In this document: one piece after another, positions 19,064 to 20,801 of the stretch
Numbering within the stretch: position 1 is the first letter of the stretch
How the letters are laid out: every line of letters begins with the position of its first letter
Origin: DASRHY01 sp046765875
Lineage (GTDB): Bacteria; Actinomycetota; Actinomycetes; Propionibacteriales; Kribbellaceae
NCBI GenBank assembly: GCA_046765875.1
Contig: JBKPSJ010000234.1
Span: 1 to 20,801, forward strand
Direction: 5' to 3'
Length of the DNA stretch: 20,801 bases
The notes under the pieces: model-generated
What the model saw: the letters and a program-made list of their open reading frames with translations, nothing else
Database searches by the model: none
What the model was told of the DNA's origin: nothing
Position numbers and translations under genes: made by a program

Positions 19064-20679
19064 TAGCCGGCGAACCGCGTCCGCAGGTCCTTCTTGGAGA
19101 ACTTGCCGACGCTGGTCTTCGGCACCTCGCCGATGAACTCGATCGCGTCCGGCAACCACCAGTGCGCGACCTTCGGCTTCAGGTAATCGAGCAGCTCCTC
19201 GGCGGTAACGCTGTGTCCCTCCTGAAGCACGACGCAGGCCAGCGGCCGCTCGTCCCACTTCGGATGCGGTACGCCGATCACCGCGGCCTCGCGTACCGCG
19301 GGGTGGGCCATCAGCAGGTTCTCCAACTCGACCGAGCTGATCCACTCGCCGCCGGACTTCACCAGGTCCTTGGTGCGGTCGACGATCCGGACCGAGCCGT
19401 ACTGGTCGATCGCGGCAACATCACCTGTACGCATCCAGCCGTCATCGGTGTTGAGCACCACGCCGGCATCGGGGCGGTAGTACTCGGCCGCCACCCAGGG
19501 CCCACGTACCTGGAGCTCGCCGGTCGTCTCGTCGTCCCACGGCAACGTGTTCGTCGAACCGGGCTCGACGATGCGGATCTCGACCCCCGGCAGCGGCAGC
19601 CCGACCCGGGCGCGCAGCTCGGCGAGCTCCTCCTCCGGCCGCCCGAGGTCACGTGCGGGTATGTGCGCCGCGGTCGCGACCGGACTGGTCTCGGTCATCC
19701 CCCAGGCTTGCAGGATCGGCATGCCGATCTTGTCGCGGTACGCCTCGGACAGCGCCAGCGGCACCGCCGAACCACCGCAGGGGATCCGCCGCAGGTCTGG
19801 CAACTCGTCCCGGTTGAGCAGCGGCAGCACACCTTGCCAGATCGTCGGTACGCCGGCTGCCACCGTTACGTGCTCGTCGCGCAACAGTCCGTAGATACCC
19901 TGCGGGGTCATGTCCGGCCCCGGGAACACGAGTCCCGCACCGGCCATCGGCGCCGCGTGCGCCAGACCCCAGGCGTTCGCATGGAACATCGGCACCACCG
20001 GCATCACCCGGTCGTGCTCGGACAGGCCGATCGCGGCATTGGTCAGTACGCCGATCGAGTGCAGCCAGGTCGAGCGGTGCGAGTACACGACGCCCTTGGG
20101 GTGGCCCGTCGTACCGCTCGTGTAGCACATCGCGGCGGCCTGGTTCTCGTCCTGTACGCCGAACTCGACCGGATCTGCGTCGGCCAGCAACGTCTCGTAG
20201 TCGTGGAACCGGTCGTCGTCCGGGATGTCGATCTTGTTCGGCGCACCGTCGGGAAGGTCGTCCATCATGACGATGTGCCGTACCGTCCCGAGCCGGTCGA
20301 GCAGCGGGAGGAAGGCGCCGAGCAACGACCGGTCCACGAACACGACCTCGTCCTCGGCATGGTTGGCGATGTACACGACCTGGTCGGGGAACAGCCGGAT
20401 GTTCAGCGTATGCAGCACGCGGCCGGTGCAGGGCGCGGCGAAGTACAGCTCGAGGTGGCGCCCGGAGTTCCACGCGAACGTGGCCACCCGGCCGTCCTCG
20501 CTGATCCCGAGCGTGTCCAGCATCCCGCCGAGCCGACGGGTCCGCTCGGCCCACTCGCCGTACGTCATCCTGGTCGGCGCCGGGCCCCCGGTGACCACCA
20601 TCCGGTCGGGGAAGTGCTGCTCCGCCCGCCTGAAGATCGAGTCCAGCGTCAGCCCGAAGTCCTGCATCAAGCCCTTCAT
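19051..20679 (-). CDS. Fatty-acyl-CoA ligase / AMP-binding enzyme (second copy in window)
   Basis: The 542-residue ANL-superfamily enzyme starts at ATG 20677-20679; another ATG lies 12 nt downstream behind an AAGGG. Motifs: the P-loop YTSGTTGHPKG (186-196), GMTETSP (327-333), MRTGDVAAID (416-425) and SVGKFSKK with Lys526 as the catalytic lysine. Sequences such as VPMFHANAWGLAHAAPMAGAGLVFPG and GEWISSVELENLLMAHPAV fit the medium/long-chain fatty-acyl-CoA synthetase branch. It differs clearly from the ligase at 5152-6753, so the two are distinct paralogues rather than a recent duplication. Its end overlaps the TetR gene by 13 bp, and it is divergent from the gene at the right edge. Confidence 0.92.
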   Translation of the reverse strand: MKGLMQDFGLTLDSIFRRAEQHFPDRMVVTGGPAPTRMTYGEWAERTRRLGGMLDTLGISEDGRVATFAWNSGRHLELYFAAPCTGRVLHTLNIRLFPDQVVYIANHAEDEVVFVDRSLLGAFLPLLDRLGTVRHIVMMDDLPDGAPNKIDIPDDDRFHDYETLLADADPVEFGVQDENQAAAMCYTSGTTGHPKGVVYSHRSTWLHSIGVLTNAAIGLSEHDRVMPVVPMFHANAWGLAHAAPMAGAGLVFPGPDMTPQGIYGLLRDEHVTVAAGVPTIWQGVLPLLNRDELPDLRRIPCGGSAVPLALSEAYRDKIGMPILQAWGMTETSPVATAAHIPARDLGRPEEELAELRARVGLPLPGVEIRIVEPGSTNTLPWDDETTGELQVRGPWVAAEYYRPDAGVVLNTDDGWMRTGDVAAIDQYGSVRIVDRTKDLVKSGGEWISSVELENLLMAHPAVREAAVIGVPHPKWDERPLACVVLQEGHSVTAEELLDYLKPKVAHWWLPDAIEFIGEVPKTSVGKFSKKDLRTRFAGYQFP

Positions 20680-20729
20680 GGGCCCAATGTGCCAGCCCAC
20701 GGCGGTCCGTGACCAGCATCGGCCAATAT

Positions 20730-20757
20730 TTGACACGACATACATGTCGTGTAATCT
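20730..20757 (+). promoter_or_regulatory. Strong consensus promoter of the right-edge gene
   Basis: TTGACA (20730-20735) matches the -35 consensus perfectly. TAATCT (20752-20757) lies 16 nt further and ends 7 nt before an ATG (20765), so the transcript should be leaderless. It is the best promoter in the window. The palindrome at 20733-20752 lies across its spacer. Confidence 0.75.
20733..20752. promoter_or_regulatory. Perfect 9-bp inverted-repeat operator
   Basis: ACACGACAT-AC-ATGTCGTGT is a 20-bp inverted repeat with a 2-nt centre, covering the spacer between the -35 and -10 boxes of the right-edge promoter. Its length and form fit a TetR- or GntR-type operator. The divergent acyl-CoA ligase would share it. 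The binder could be the nearby EthR-like protein or the product of the truncated gene; neither is proven. Confidence 0.75.
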
Positions 20758-20764
20758 AAATTGC

Positions 20765-20801
20765 ATGACATTTGACAACGACCCGATCACTGCTGTCTCG
20801 G
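20765..20801 (+). CDS. Start of a gene running off the right edge
   Basis: Only twelve codons are visible from ATG 20765 (MTFDNDPITAVS). The open frame follows a strong promoter and the same TANNNT-N7-start architecture as other genes in the window, which is the reason to call it. No family can be recognised from so few residues. Its divergent position next to a fatty-acyl-CoA ligase and an operator makes a lipid-metabolism enzyme or a regulator likely, but that is a guess. Confidence 0.55.
   Translation, partial: MTFDNDPITAVS

Noticed and set aside
5152..20679. The two acyl-CoA ligases as a recent gene duplication
   Set aside because: They share only the ANL core motifs; N-termini and most of the sequence differ, so they are old paralogues.
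19162..20712. Long plus-strand frame (516 codons) opposite the second acyl-CoA ligase
   Set aside because: Composition is that of antisense GC-rich coding DNA; no recognisable domain.
1..20801. CRISPR array, insertion sequence, integrase or attachment site
   Set aside because: No regularly spaced repeats, transposase/integrase-like proteins or terminal inverted repeats with target duplications were seen.

Overview
The window is about 20.8 kb of very GC-rich DNA (strong G/C bias at third codon positions, many GTG starts, long antisense frames). The gene set points to a high-GC actinobacterium: an EthR-like TetR regulator, DUF5063 beside recR, an aspartate kinase with an internal beta-subunit start, a CGAAC-N4-GTTCG LexA box, and promoters whose TANNNT -10 box lies 6-7 nt before the start codon (leaderless transcripts). 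A member of the Propionibacteriales such as Kribbella or Nocardioides is a reasonable guess from codon and sequence feel, but it is not proven here.

Layout. (A) 1-2690: a divergent three-gene cassette. A Nudix-plus-winged-helix (NrtR-type) regulator on the minus strand faces a plus-strand operon of an SPFH/band-7 coiled-coil protein and a divergent NAD-kinase-like protein. The intergenic region holds two nearly identical palindromic operators in mirror orientation, lying on the promoters. (B) 2691-3083: a gene-free stretch with strong hairpins. (C) 3084-5171: a TrmB/LuxR-type regulator and a PHA-synthase-like alpha/beta hydrolase. (D) 9121 down to 5152, minus strand: a tightly overlapping operon of aspartate kinase, aspartate-semialdehyde dehydrogenase and an acyl-CoA ligase. 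(E) 9248-13487: an MFS transporter and SOS-type dinB, divergent around a perfect LexA palindrome, then a 14-TM DHA2-type drug exporter convergent with dinB. (F) 17421 down to 13577, minus strand: dnaX, ybaB/ebfC, recR and DUF5063, the housekeeping recombination/replication cluster. (G) 17466-18332: a lone glucose-1-phosphate thymidylyltransferase, divergent from (H) an EthR-like TetR regulator that runs tail-to-tail into a second acyl-CoA ligase. The ligase in turn is divergent from a gene that starts at the right edge under a strong promoter covered by a perfect palindrome.

How the genes work together. Region A is the most promising system. A nucleotide-binding regulator appears to control an SPFH scaffold plus an NAD-kinase-like enzyme, which suggests a module that senses or handles NAD(P) or ADP-ribose; this is inference. 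Region D supplies aspartate-semialdehyde for lysine, threonine, methionine and cell-wall precursors, with an acyl-CoA ligase translationally coupled to it. Region E joins damage-inducible translesion synthesis to export functions and appears to interrupt the usual actinobacterial recR-DUF5063-ask-asd neighbourhood. Region H looks like fatty-acyl activation under TetR-type control.
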